From NCBI RefSeq assembly GCF_030814655.1, contig NZ_JAUSVK010000001.1:2747501-2811500 (forward strand): DNA of 64,000 bases, read 5' to 3'. The stretch's first letter is position 1. Every line of letters starts with the position of its first letter. The notes below the pieces were generated by a model. The model was not told the origin of the DNA and did no database searches. It saw only the letters and a program-made list of their open reading frames with translations. Of this stretch, positions 45,113 to 53,521 are shown in pieces. The translations under genes were made by a program, and so were the position numbers. Origin of the DNA: Labrys monachus. GTDB lineage: Bacteria > Pseudomonadota > Alphaproteobacteria > Rhizobiales > Labraceae.

Positions 45113-46228
45113 CTACGAGCCGAGCGATCGCATGAACTGCCGCAGCTGCTCCAGCCCCGCCGCCAGATGGTCCGCCGGACCGCCGATGCCGATGCGGATA
45201 TAGCCGTCCATGCCGTAGACGTCGCCCGGCGCTGGCAGCACGCTCCTTTCCTCGCGCAGGCGATGGACCAGCGCGGTGGAATTCATCGGCAAATGGTAGC
45301 GGAGAAAGGCCATGCCGCCGGCCTCGGGCGGGACGAGTGAAAACAGATCCTGGTTCGCCGACACCCAGCCGGCGATCAAAGCCACGTTGCGCGACAGCAG
45401 GGCCCGGCTGCGGGCGAGCACCGCCGCGCGGCGCTCGGGCTGCAGGACGATGCCGGCGACGATCTCGCTGACGATCGAGGTGGTGATGGACGTGTAGTCC
45501 TTGCGCTGCCAGGTCGCGTAGATCTCGGGCGCCGGGCCGACCAGCCAGCCGATGCGAAGCCCCGGCATCGCCATCGCCTTGGACAGGCCGTTGGTGACGA
45601 TCGCCTTCTCGTAGAGGTCGGCGACGGACGGCGATTCCGGCGCGCCATATTCCGAGCCCTTGTAGACCTCGTCGGCATGCAGCCAGAGCCCGTGCCGGCG
45701 GGCGATTGCGACGATCTCCTCGATCATCGCCCGGGGCAGCACCTTGCCGGTCGGATTGTTGGGCGTGCAGACGGTGATCAGTTTGGTGCGCGGCGTGACG
45801 GCAGCCTCGATGTCGGCGAGGTCCGGAAGCCAGCCGAGTTCCTCGCGCAGCCTGACCTCGCGCACCACGGCGCCGATCGCCTTGGCCCAGCCCTTGATCT
45901 GCAGATAGTTCGGCACCACCACGATGATCTCGTCGCCAGGGTCGAGCAGTGTCATCGCCATGATGAAATTGGCTTCCGCGGAGCCGTTGGTGATCATCAC
46001 CTCGTCGGGGCCGCGTCCGGGGTGGAGTGCCGCCACCGCCTGGCGCAGTTCCACCGCGCCGTTGGTCCAGCCATAGCCGAGCTCGGCCGCCAGCACCCGC
46101 TCGCGCTCCGCCGGCGTCAGCAGCTCGTTGAGCGAATAGGGATGGACGCCGCTGTCGGAAAGATTGAAGGCGACGGTGTTCTCGTAGAGCGACTGGATGC
46201 GCTCCAGGGAGAATTCCTCGATCTGCAT
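45113..46228 (-). CDS. Class I/II aminotransferase (PLP-dependent)
   Basis: A 371-residue fold-type I aminotransferase. The PLP lysine is Lys217 in NGLSKAMAMPGLRIGW; the usual TPNNPTGK and HADEVYKGSEY blocks are at about 155 and 184. The N-terminal ENTVAFNLSDSGVHPYSLNEL is atypical of aspartate aminotransferases and resembles the capreomycidine-synthase-like branch, so the amino donor or product is uncertain. The ATG at 46228 is preferred, since upstream codons run into the inverted repeat at 46369. It is followed on the same strand by no obvious partner. Confidence 0.84.
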   Translation of the reverse strand: MQIEEFSLERIQSLYENTVAFNLSDSGVHPYSLNELLTPAERERVLAAELGYGWTNGAVELRQAVAALHPGRGPDEVMITNGSAEANFIMAMTLLDPGDEIIVVVPNYLQIKGWAKAIGAVVREVRLREELGWLPDLADIEAAVTPRTKLITVCTPNNPTGKVLPRAMIEEIVAIARRHGLWLHADEVYKGSEYGAPESPSVADLYEKAIVTNGLSKAMAMPGLRIGWLVGPAPEIYATWQRKDYTSITTSIVSEIVAGIVLQPERRAAVLARSRALLSRNVALIAGWVSANQDLFSLVPPEAGGMAFLRYHLPMNSTALVHRLREERSVLPAPGDVYGMDGYIRIGIGGPADHLAAGLEQLRQFMRSLGS

Positions 46229-46368
46229 GGCGAAGTCCCGATGACGGCGCCCGGCCGTCCGGACGTGATTCCCGACCAACGCCAGCCTTGCCGGATCGGC
46301 CGGGGGATACAAGAACGGACGGCGGGGGCAGGAACTTCGAACGCAGGCAATTTTCGGCGCGCCCGCCA

Positions 46369-46457
46369 TTCCCCGGGAATCGCAGGCTTCCAGCCTGCAT
46401 CTTCCTGCAGGCGCAAAGTTTCCAAGGGCAGGCTGGAAGCCTGCGATTCCCGGGGAA
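46369..46457. repeat. Large inverted repeat with 30-bp perfect arms
   Basis: Arms at 46369-46398 and 46428-46457 are perfect reverse complements over 30 bases, with a 29-base loop. The inner arm sequence, GCAGGCTGGAAGCCTGCGAT, also occurs in similar form in the tandem repeat at 53285-53515, so these belong to one dispersed palindromic family. It sits in the 238-base gap between the aminotransferase and ketopantoate-reductase-like genes and would form a very stable hairpin in the RNA. Confidence 0.85.
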
Positions 46458-46466
46458 GTCGGCGCA

Positions 46467-47387
46467 CTACCCAGCGATCTTCCCCTGATAGACGGCCAGA
46501 TGGGTGTCGGCGGCCGCCAGCAGCGGCGTGTCGAGGCCGGCCTGGCGGGCGCGGGCGAGCAGGTCGCCGATGATCTGCTCGGCCTCGATCGGCTGGTCCT
46601 TCAGCAAATCGCGATACATCGACGAGGTCTGCGGCGAGCCTTTTTGCGTGAGCATCGACCGGACCGTCGCGAGGGCGCCTTCGTCGGGCTCTCGGCCGAC
46701 TGCCCTGACCACGCCCGTCACCTCGTCGAGGAAGCGGTGCACGAACGCCCGTCCCCCGGGCGCCGCCTCGACCTCACCGACGGTGCCGCGCATCAGGCAG
46801 GTGATGCCGCCGAGGCTGGCCAGCATCAGCCATTTCTCCCACATCTCGCGTTCGATGTCGGCGGCGAGACGGGCGTCGAAGCCCGCGCCCTGCAGGAAGG
46901 CGTCGAGCCGCTCCATCCGCTCGGACCGGGAGCCGTCCATTTCGCCATAGGCGAGCTCCTGCATCTTGCCGAGCTGGACGATCCGCCCCCTGTCGTCGAG
47001 GGTCGTCGCCACCTTGCAGACGCAGCCGCCGAGGGCCGCATCGCCGAACCGGGCCCTGATGATGTCGACATGCTTCATGCCGTTGAGCACCGGCAGGATC
47101 ACGGTATCGGGACCGACGGCCGGTGCCATGTCCTCCAGTGCGGCGTCGAGCGCATAGGCCTTCACCGTGAGGAGGACCGCGTCGAAGGGGCCTTCGATCT
47201 GATCCGCGGTGACGAAGTTCGGCCTGATCTTCAGATCGCCCATCGGGCTGACGATCTGCAGGCCGTCGGCGCGCAGGCGCTCGGCACGGGCGGGACGGAC
47301 GAGGAAGGTGACGTCCCGCCCCGCCGCCGCGAGACGGCCGCCGAAATAACCGCCGGTGGAGCCGGCGCCGACAATCAAAATGCGCAT
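46467..47387 (-). CDS. 2-dehydropantoate 2-reductase family protein
   Basis: A 306-residue ApbA/PanE-family NADPH-dependent reductase. The N-terminal dinucleotide motif is ILIVGAGSTGGYFGGRLA, the substrate region has LLTVKAYALDAALED and PVLNGMKHVDIIRARFG, and the C-terminal ApbA_C domain includes KWLMLASLGGITCLMRG. PanE makes pantoate for coenzyme A synthesis, but genomes often hold several such paralogues acting on other 2-oxo acids, so I do not name it panE. It is a single gene here, preceded by the DUF2269 gene by 106 bases on the same strand. Confidence 0.84.
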   Translation of the reverse strand: MRILIVGAGSTGGYFGGRLAAAGRDVTFLVRPARAERLRADGLQIVSPMGDLKIRPNFVTADQIEGPFDAVLLTVKAYALDAALEDMAPAVGPDTVILPVLNGMKHVDIIRARFGDAALGGCVCKVATTLDDRGRIVQLGKMQELAYGEMDGSRSERMERLDAFLQGAGFDARLAADIEREMWEKWLMLASLGGITCLMRGTVGEVEAAPGGRAFVHRFLDEVTGVVRAVGREPDEGALATVRSMLTQKGSPQTSSMYRDLLKDQPIEAEQIIGDLLARARQAGLDTPLLAAADTHLAVYQGKIAG

Positions 47388-47493
47388 AATATCTCCTCAG
47401 GCCGGCGCCTTTCACCGGCACATAATCAGCGTATATGCCCTCAATTCCGGGGCGGCAAAGAGCACAAAATAGCGCAGGGGCCTTTCCGGCGAA

Positions 47494-47958
47494 CTACGGC
47501 TTGGCGATCATCAGCCAGAGAATGGTGAGCACGGCGCCGAAGGCCGGGAACCCACAATAGAACCAGATGCGGAAAAGTCGATGATAGAGCGCGGGGAGCG
47601 GCGTGCCATCGCGCGCCGCGACACGTGCGATGTCGCGCATCCGGATTTGGATGAAAACGACGGGCAGCCAGAACAGGCCCGCGGCCATGTAGAGCATCAG
47701 CGAGAGCCGAAGCCAGCCGGAATCGAGCGCCCAGCCGATCTCTCGGGCCAGGAGAAAACCGGTGACGGGTTGGAAAACGACGGCCGAGGCGGTGAACAGG
47801 AAATCGGCGAGGACGACGGTGGCCGCGACATGCGCGATGACGATGGCATCGCCGGTTCGATGCGCCATCAGCATGAAGAAGGCGATGCCGGCGCCAGTGC
47901 CGAGCAGCACCGTCGCTCCGATGACATGCAACCACACCAATAGGTCGAGGTCGATCAT
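47494..47958 (-). CDS. DUF2269 family integral membrane protein
   Basis: A 154-residue membrane protein with four predicted segments: LLVWLHVIGATVLLGTGAGIAFF, VIAHVAATVVLADFLFTASAVVFQ, LRLSLMLYMAAGLFWLPVVFIQI and FGAVLTILWLMIAKP. It matches the DUF2269 family, whose conserved His13 and aromatic residues in the first segment are present. Its ATG overlaps the stop of the SDR-DoxX gene by one base (TGATG), and this coupling suggests that the two proteins work in one membrane complex. Function unknown. Confidence 0.78.
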   Translation of the reverse strand: MIDLDLLVWLHVIGATVLLGTGAGIAFFMLMAHRTGDAIVIAHVAATVVLADFLFTASAVVFQPVTGFLLAREIGWALDSGWLRLSLMLYMAAGLFWLPVVFIQIRMRDIARVAARDGTPLPALYHRLFRIWFYCGFPAFGAVLTILWLMIAKP

Positions 47959-49250
47959 CAGCGCGCATCCCGGATGGCGAGCGCTACCAAGGCAAGGATG
48001 GCGGCCGGCACTGCCTTGACCAGGGGGCCGAGCGGGTCGGCCCACAGATCCGGTGCGAATGCCGATCCGGCAAGCAGATAGAAAAGCGTGACGGCCATCA
48101 TGCCGACGGCCGCGGCCGGCATCGATCGCCGTATGAGCATGGCGGCACCAAGCGCGATATCGAGGAACGCCCCGCCATGCACGGCCAGGCTCGCAATAGG
48201 CGCGGACAAGCCGTGTGTGACAAGAATCGACTCGGCGCGTCCGGCTCCGATGAGGCCGACGATGCCGGACACCAACCAGAACAGGCCGAGCGTGATGATG
48301 ATCACCGGCTTGAGCATGAACAAGCGGGCGAACCAGCGTTCCCGCGCCGACCCGTCGATGACGCTCAGCGTCTCGTCCAGGCTCCTCAACGGCCGGTGGA
48401 TGACGTCTCGAAGTGGCCGCGGATCGCCGTCGATGCCCAGCATCGTCTGCCGGAAGGCGGTCGATCGCAAAGGCGGATGCCAGCCGAGCCAGCCGGCCAG
48501 ATCTCCAAGCCCGAACAGGACGCGGAAGATAGCCGCGGGCCAATGGACTATCGGCGCAGAGGGAAAGCCGAGCCTCGCCCGCAGCCGTCGGACGACATCG
48601 TCAAGAGCGTGCGCCTCCTCTTCGACGAGATCGTAGCTGCGGCGGAGCGGCAGGCTCCCTTCGAGGGCGGCGAGCGCCATCTCTGCCACGTCCTGAAGCG
48701 CAACCGTGCGGATTGCCGGCGCCCGTGGCAGGGCGATCAGGCCCGGCATGCCCGCCAGCGCGTGCAGCATGGCGCTGCCGCCATAGACCTGCGCCCCGAG
48801 CACCAAGCCAGGGCGAAGCACGATCCACTCGAATGCGCATGCGCTCAGCGCTTCGTCGGCGAGACCCTTGCTGCGCATGAAGACGGTCTGCGCCACGGAG
48901 GAGGCGCCGACGGCGGAGATCTGCACGAAGCGTCCGATCCTGGCAGACTCGCATGCTTGGAAGAGCGCTATCATCGCATCCCGCTGCACGGCCATGACAT
49001 CGTCACCCGGCCCGTCCTGCAGCACCCCGGATGCATTGATCACGGCATCGATCTCGTGGAGAAGCGGGATCCATGCCTGCGGTACGACGAGAGTTTTAAG
49101 GTCATGCTGGAGCCAGCGTACCGGGGGGCGGCGGCGTCTCGCCTCGGTCACGTCTCGGCCAAGACCCGTCACATCGTGACCGGCCGCCAGCACGGCGGAA
49201 ACCACCGACGATCCGATGAGACCGTATCCGCCCAAGATGAGAACACGCAT
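47958..49250 (-). CDS. SDR-like dehydrogenase fused to DoxX-type membrane domain
   Basis: A 430-residue fusion. The N-terminal half is an NAD(P)-binding Rossmann domain (MRVLILGGYGLIGSSVVSAV, then DAVINASGVLQDG and FVQISAVGASSVAQT). A linker of about 100 residues follows. The C-terminal 130 residues form four membrane segments of DoxX-like type (MLKPVIIITLGLFWLVSGIVGLIG, LAVHGGAFLDIALGAAMLI, AAVGMMAVTLFYLLAGSAF, LVKAVPAAILALVALAIRDAR). The ATG at 49250 is used. It is translationally coupled to a DUF2269 protein. This fusion is a known but functionally uncharacterised architecture. Confidence 0.82.
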   Translation of the reverse strand: MRVLILGGYGLIGSSVVSAVLAAGHDVTGLGRDVTEARRRRPPVRWLQHDLKTLVVPQAWIPLLHEIDAVINASGVLQDGPGDDVMAVQRDAMIALFQACESARIGRFVQISAVGASSVAQTVFMRSKGLADEALSACAFEWIVLRPGLVLGAQVYGGSAMLHALAGMPGLIALPRAPAIRTVALQDVAEMALAALEGSLPLRRSYDLVEEEAHALDDVVRRLRARLGFPSAPIVHWPAAIFRVLFGLGDLAGWLGWHPPLRSTAFRQTMLGIDGDPRPLRDVIHRPLRSLDETLSVIDGSARERWFARLFMLKPVIIITLGLFWLVSGIVGLIGAGRAESILVTHGLSAPIASLAVHGGAFLDIALGAAMLIRRSMPAAAVGMMAVTLFYLLAGSAFAPDLWADPLGPLVKAVPAAILALVALAIRDAR

Positions 49251-49596
49251 GGATCGTGATTGCCTTGTTTGGGAGGAGGTGGCAAGGCGCAGCATGCCTA
49301 TCACGACGCCGCTGGCCAACATATCCGCACCGGGTCTCTTTTGCGTCGCGCAGACAAGGGAGACGACCGCGATTGCACAGATAGAGAGGTCACCTTCATG
49401 AGGTAAATCGGAATATAGTTTAGAATATATCCAATGAGTGGATCCTCATCCTTTAACTGGAGTAATTACAAACAACAATGTGAAGGCGCGCGGTGGAAAA
49501 CATCTCCCATCGACATTGATAAAATCGCGCATGGGTTTACCCCTCCGGCAGCGCCGCCTGGGGCGGCCGTTGCAGATACATTTGACAGGAGTTCGC
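49251..49596. promoter_or_regulatory. Divergent control region before the iron-type importer
   Basis: This 346-base gap is locally A+T-richer between 49400 and 49520 than the genome average and probably holds promoters for both neighbours. TTTAGAA at 49419-49425 matches a half-site of the rhizobial Irr iron-control element, but the expected second half is degenerate. I find no supported gene; a short plus-strand frame starting at 49434 lacks a plausible ribosome-binding site. Confidence 0.4.
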
Positions 49597-50655
49597 ATGT
49601 CGTTTCGTTCGCCGGGGTTGCCATTGCGTGGGCGTGGGCCAGGCCGGATTCGCGGCCTGACGGGCCTTGTCCTGCTCGCCGGCGCGGTGGCCGTCGCTTC
49701 GACGCCGGCGGCCGCCGATGCGGTGAAGCTGACGCTCTACAGCGCGCAGCACCAGCAGATGGTCGAGATGCTGACCAGCGGCTTCACGAAGCAGACGGGA
49801 ATCGAGGTCGCCGTCCACAAGGGCGAAGCGCCGGAGATCGCCAACCAGATCGCGCAGGAAGGATCTTCCTCCCCCGCCGATCTCTACATCACCGAGAATT
49901 CGCCGGAACTGCTGCTGCTCGAGGAGAAGGGCCTGCTGGCCAAGGTCGATCCGGCGACGCTGGCGTCGGTGCCGTCAGCCTATAGTTCGCCCACCGGAGC
50001 GTGGGTCGGCGTGCTCGCCCGCGAGAACGTGCTGGTCTACAACAAGTCGATGATCGGCGAGGGCGACCTTCCGGCTTCGCTCCTCGATCTGGCGAAGCCT
50101 GCATGGAAGGGCAAGGTGGCGATCGCGCCGACCGACGCCGACTTCATGCCGCTGCTCAGCGCCGTCAAGGTGCTCGTGGGCAAGGACGGGGCCATCGCCT
50201 GGCTGAAGGGACTGAAGGACAATGCCGCCGTATATGACGACGACGAAGGCGTCGTCGCGGCGGTCGACCGCGGCTCGGCCGCGACGGGCATCATCAACTC
50301 CTATTATTTCGAGCGCTATCGCGTGGAGACCGGCGACGACAAGATCCACAGCGCCATCCATCATTTCGGCGGCGGCGATGCCGGCGCGCTGGTCAACGTC
50401 TCCGGCGCGGCAGTGCTGAAATCCTCGCACAACCAGGAGGCCGCGCAGAAGTTCCTCGCCTATATCGTCAGCAAGCCGGCGCAGGCGGCGCTCGCCGCCA
50501 GCGACGTCGACTTCGAATATCCGCTCGCCGCCGGCGTGCCGGCGAATCCGGCGCTGAAGCCGTTCGCGCAATTGCAGCCGCCCCGGATCGACCTCGCCCA
50601 TCTCGGCGACGACCAGGATGCGGCGGAGATGTTGCGGGAAGCCGGCCTGCTGTGA
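49597..50655 (+). CDS. Iron(III)-type ABC transporter substrate-binding protein
   Basis: A 352-residue periplasmic protein of the FbpA/AfuA group (extracellular binding protein family 1). The signal peptide is about residues 1-41 with a positively charged N-region and ends TPAAADA. The mature protein starts KLTLYSAQHQQMVEML, and VSVYNKSMI-like text (NVLVYNKSMIGEG) and FYSYYFERY-type metal ligands (IINSYYFERYR) follow. The tyrosine pair in SYYFERY matches the ferric-iron site. ACAGGAGT precedes the ATG at 49597. Its GTGA overlap with the permease gene shows one operon. Confidence 0.85.
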   Translation: MSFRSPGLPLRGRGPGRIRGLTGLVLLAGAVAVASTPAAADAVKLTLYSAQHQQMVEMLTSGFTKQTGIEVAVHKGEAPEIANQIAQEGSSSPADLYITENSPELLLLEEKGLLAKVDPATLASVPSAYSSPTGAWVGVLARENVLVYNKSMIGEGDLPASLLDLAKPAWKGKVAIAPTDADFMPLLSAVKVLVGKDGAIAWLKGLKDNAAVYDDDEGVVAAVDRGSAATGIINSYYFERYRVETGDDKIHSAIHHFGGGDAGALVNVSGAAVLKSSHNQEAAQKFLAYIVSKPAQAALAASDVDFEYPLAAGVPANPALKPFAQLQPPRIDLAHLGDDQDAAEMLREAGLL

Positions 50656-52244
50656 CGCCGTCCGCGGTCCATCGTCGATTGAGGCAGACCCAGGGGCGGC
50701 CGCCCCTGGGTTTCCTCGCCCTATCGGCGGCCGGAGCGGGGCTCGTCGTCCTGCCGCTGGCCTACACCGTCGTCGAGGCGTTCCAGGTGCCGGCCCGCGA
50801 GGCGACGAAGCTGCTGTTCCGGCCTCTGGTCGGGCAATTGCTGCTCAACACGCTGGACCTCGTCGCCGCCGCGACGCTTCTCGCCGGGCTGGTCGGCACG
50901 CTCGCCGCCTATTTCGTGGAAAGGACGCGCTTTCCCGGACGGCCGGTCTTCGCCGTGCTGGCGGCCGTTCCGCTCGCCGTTCCGCCCTTCATATCGAGCT
51001 ATGCCTGGGTGTCGCTCAGCCCCGCCCTCGAGCAGTTCGCCGGCGCGCTGCTTGTCGTCACCTCCTCCTATTTCCCGCTCGTCTACCTGCCGGTCGCGGC
51101 GGCCCTGCGCGGCATGGACCCGGCTCTGGAGGACACCGCCCGGTCCCTCGGCGTCGGCGGGTTTTCGAATTTCCTGCGCGTCGTGCTGCCGCAATTGCGG
51201 CCGGCGCTGCTCGGCGGCATGCTGCTGGTGGCGCTGAACACGCTCGTCGAGTTCGGCGCCTTCGCGCTCCTGCGCTTCCGCACCTTCACGACCGAGATCT
51301 TCGCCGAATACCGGGCCGGCTTCAACGGGCCGCAGGCGTCGCTCCTCGCCGTCGTCCTGATCGCTCTGTGCCTGGTCTGCCTCTTCGCCGAGGCGAAGGT
51401 GCGCGGCACCCGCCGCTATGCCCGCGTCGACCGCGGCACGCGGCGCCGAATCGCGCCGCGCAGCCTCGGCCGTGCCGCGATCCCGGTGACGGCGGGCTTC
51501 CTCATCCTCGCCGCCACGACGCTCGGCGTCCCTCTCGGCATGATCGCCTACTGGCTCCTGCAACACAATTCGGCCGCCGTCTCGCCCGTCGTCGCGTCGC
51601 CTCTGGCGCTTGCCCAGGCGATGTTCTCCTCGATCGAGCTGGCGGTGCTCGGGGCGGCCTTCACCCTGCTGCTCGCCTTGCCGCTGGCCTATCTCGCCAT
51701 ACGCTTTCCGGGCCGGCTGGTGACAATGCTCGAACGCGCGGCCTATCTCGCCCAGGGCGTGCCGGGCATCGTCGTCGCGCTCGCGCTCATCGCCTTGACG
51801 GTGCGCCATCTGCGCCCGCTCTATCAGAGCACCGCTCTGCTCGTCGTCGCCTATGCCATCCTGTTCCTGCCGCTCGCCATCGTCGGCCTGCGGGCCACCT
51901 TCGCGCAGGTCCAGGGCAGCCTGGAGGATGCCGGCCGCTCGCTCGGCCTCTCCCGGATGCGCGTCATGCTGCGCGTGGTCCTGCCGGTCGCCGCCGCGGG
52001 GATCGGGGCCGCCGCCGCCATCGTCTTCGTCTCGATCGTCACCGAACTGACGACCACGCTGCTGCTCGCCCCCATCGGCACGGTGACGCTCGCCACCGAA
52101 ATCTGGGCGGACACGTCGACCCTGGCCTTCGCGTCCGCGGCACCTTATGCAGCGCTGATGACGCTGCTCTCGATTCTCTCGACCTGGCTGCTGGCAGGCC
52201 GTTTCGGCCGGGTGAACGGCGGCGAAGCCGGCGGGAGCGCGTAG
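50652..52244 (+). CDS. Iron(III)-type ABC transporter permease
   Basis: A 530-residue permease with two fused binding-protein-dependent transport domains and about twelve membrane segments. The first EAA loop is MDPALEDTARSLGVGGFSNFLRVVLPQLRPALLGG, and the second is QGSLEDAGRSLGLSRMRVMLRVVLPVAAAG (residues about 150-185 and 418-447). The GTG start overlaps the binding-protein stop (GTGA), and the stop is followed two bases later by the ATPase start. The architecture matches FbpB-type permeases. Confidence 0.87.
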   Translation: MTPSAVHRRLRQTQGRPPLGFLALSAAGAGLVVLPLAYTVVEAFQVPAREATKLLFRPLVGQLLLNTLDLVAAATLLAGLVGTLAAYFVERTRFPGRPVFAVLAAVPLAVPPFISSYAWVSLSPALEQFAGALLVVTSSYFPLVYLPVAAALRGMDPALEDTARSLGVGGFSNFLRVVLPQLRPALLGGMLLVALNTLVEFGAFALLRFRTFTTEIFAEYRAGFNGPQASLLAVVLIALCLVCLFAEAKVRGTRRYARVDRGTRRRIAPRSLGRAAIPVTAGFLILAATTLGVPLGMIAYWLLQHNSAAVSPVVASPLALAQAMFSSIELAVLGAAFTLLLALPLAYLAIRFPGRLVTMLERAAYLAQGVPGIVVALALIALTVRHLRPLYQSTALLVVAYAILFLPLAIVGLRATFAQVQGSLEDAGRSLGLSRMRVMLRVVLPVAAAGIGAAAAIVFVSIVTELTTTLLLAPIGTVTLATEIWADTSTLAFASAAPYAALMTLLSILSTWLLAGRFGRVNGGEAGGSA

Positions 52245-52246
52245 GA

Positions 52247-53278
52247 ATGGCCGAACTCGTCATCGAAGGGCTGGCCAAGTCGTTCGGGGGCCGGCAGGTG
52301 CTGTCGGCTATCGACCTCACCGTGCCGTCCGGCAGCCTCCTTGCCATCCTCGGCGCATCGGGAAGCGGCAAGACGACGCTCCTGCGCCTGATCTGCGGTT
52401 TCGAGCAGGCCGAGGCCGGGTCGATCCGCATCGACGGCCGGCCGGTCGCCGGCAAGGGCCTGCACGAGCCGCCCGAGCGCCGGCGCATCGGCTATGTCGC
52501 GCAGGAAGGCGCCCTGTTCCCGCATCTCGACGTCGCCGCCAACATCGTCTTCGGCCTGCCGCGCCGCCAGCGTGCCGCCCGGCACCGTGTGGCCGAACTG
52601 CTCGACATGGTCGGCCTGCCCGCGGGCTTCGCGTCGCGCCAGCCGCACCAGCTCTCCGGCGGCGAGCAGCAGCGCGTCGCCCTGGCGCGGGCGCTGGCAC
52701 CGGAGCCACGGCTGGTGCTGCTCGACGAGCCGTTCTCGTCCCTGGACACGGCGCTGCGGGCGGAGACCCGCGAGGCCGTGGCCGCGGCGCTGGCGGCGGC
52801 CGGCGCCACCGCCGTCCTCGTCACCCACGACCAGCCGGAAGCGCTGTCGATGGCTGATCCGGTCGCCGTGCTGCGCGGGGGGCGGCTGATCCAGGTCGCG
52901 ACCCCGGAAGAACTCTACCGGCGGCCTGTCGACGCGGCGCTGGCGCGCTTCGTCGGCGAGGCGGTGCTGCTGCCAGGCCTGTCGGACGGCGTCTCGGTGC
53001 GCTGCAGCCTCGGGCAGCTGACGCTTGCCGCCGGCATGCCGGAGGGGCCGGTCGAGGTACTGGTGCGCCCCGAACAGATCCGGCTGGGCACGGCGCATCC
53101 GGTCCGCGCCCGGGTCTGCGGCGTGCGCTATTTCGGACATGACGCGAGCATCCGGCTGGAGACGGCGGATGGCGGGACGCTCTCGGTGCGCCTGTCCGGC
53201 CACGCCGTGCCGAAGATCGGCGAGGAGGTGGCGCTCGCCGTCGAAGGCGAGGTCGTGGCCTATCGGGCCGCCGGATAG
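52247..53278 (+). CDS. Iron(III)-type ABC transporter ATP-binding protein
   Basis: A 343-residue ATPase. Walker A is GASGSGKTT at about residues 36-44, the signature is [15 protein letters not shown], Walker B is [12 protein letters not shown] and the switch histidine is in [10 protein letters not shown]. The C-terminal TOBE-like domain ([18 protein letters not shown]) is typical of FbpC. The ATG at 52247 is two bases after the permease stop. It is the last gene of the importer and converges with the large hydroxylase gene across the tandem repeat. Confidence 0.88.
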   Translation: MAELVIEGLAKSFGGRQVLSAIDLTVPSGSLLAILGASGSGKTTLLRLICGFEQAEAGSIRIDGRPVAGKGLHEPPERRRIGYVAQEGALFPHLDVAANIVFGLPRRQRAARHRVAELLDMVGLPAGFASRQPHQLSGGEQQRVALARALAPEPRLVLLDEPFSSLDTALRAETREAVAAALAAAGATAVLVTHDQPEALSMADPVAVLRGGRLIQVATPEELYRRPVDAALARFVGEAVLLPGLSDGVSVRCSLGQLTLAAGMPEGPVEVLVRPEQIRLGTAHPVRARVCGVRYFGHDASIRLETADGGTLSVRLSGHAVPKIGEEVALAVEGEVVAYRAAG

Positions 53279-53284
53279 CACCCC

Positions 53285-53515
53285 CCTGGGACCGCGGGCG
53301 TCCCGCCCGCCTCTTGTCTGCCGCCGGCAGGTCGGTGCCGGATCAGGCACGGTCGCGTTGCCAAAAGCAGGCTGGAAGCCTCGGATACTCCCAGGAGCGC
53401 CCTTCCTGGGACCGCGGACATCCTGTCCGCCTCTTGTCTGCCGCTGGAAGGGCGATGCCGGATCGGGCACGGCCGCGTTGCCAAAAGCAGGCCGGAAGCC
53501 TGCGATCCCAGGGAG
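53285..53515. repeat. Tandem repeat of two 120-bp-period palindromic units
   Basis: Two adjacent units begin with CCTGGGACCGCGG at 53285 and 53405, exactly 120 bases apart. Each ends with inverted CCCAGG. Each unit contains the inner hairpins GCGGGCG/CGCCCGC (degenerate in unit 2) and AGGCTGGAAGCCT (AGGCCGGAAGCCT in unit 2), plus a shared TTGCCAAAAGCAGG. It lies between the convergent iron-transport ATPase and hydroxylase genes. The inner hairpin is related to the arms at 46369-46457. Confidence 0.82.
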
Positions 53516-53521
53516 GCAACC

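Noticed and set aside
53285-53515. Possible CRISPR array
   Set aside because: There are only two units, the period is 120 bases, the units are palindromic throughout, and there are no short direct repeats with variable spacers or cas genes.
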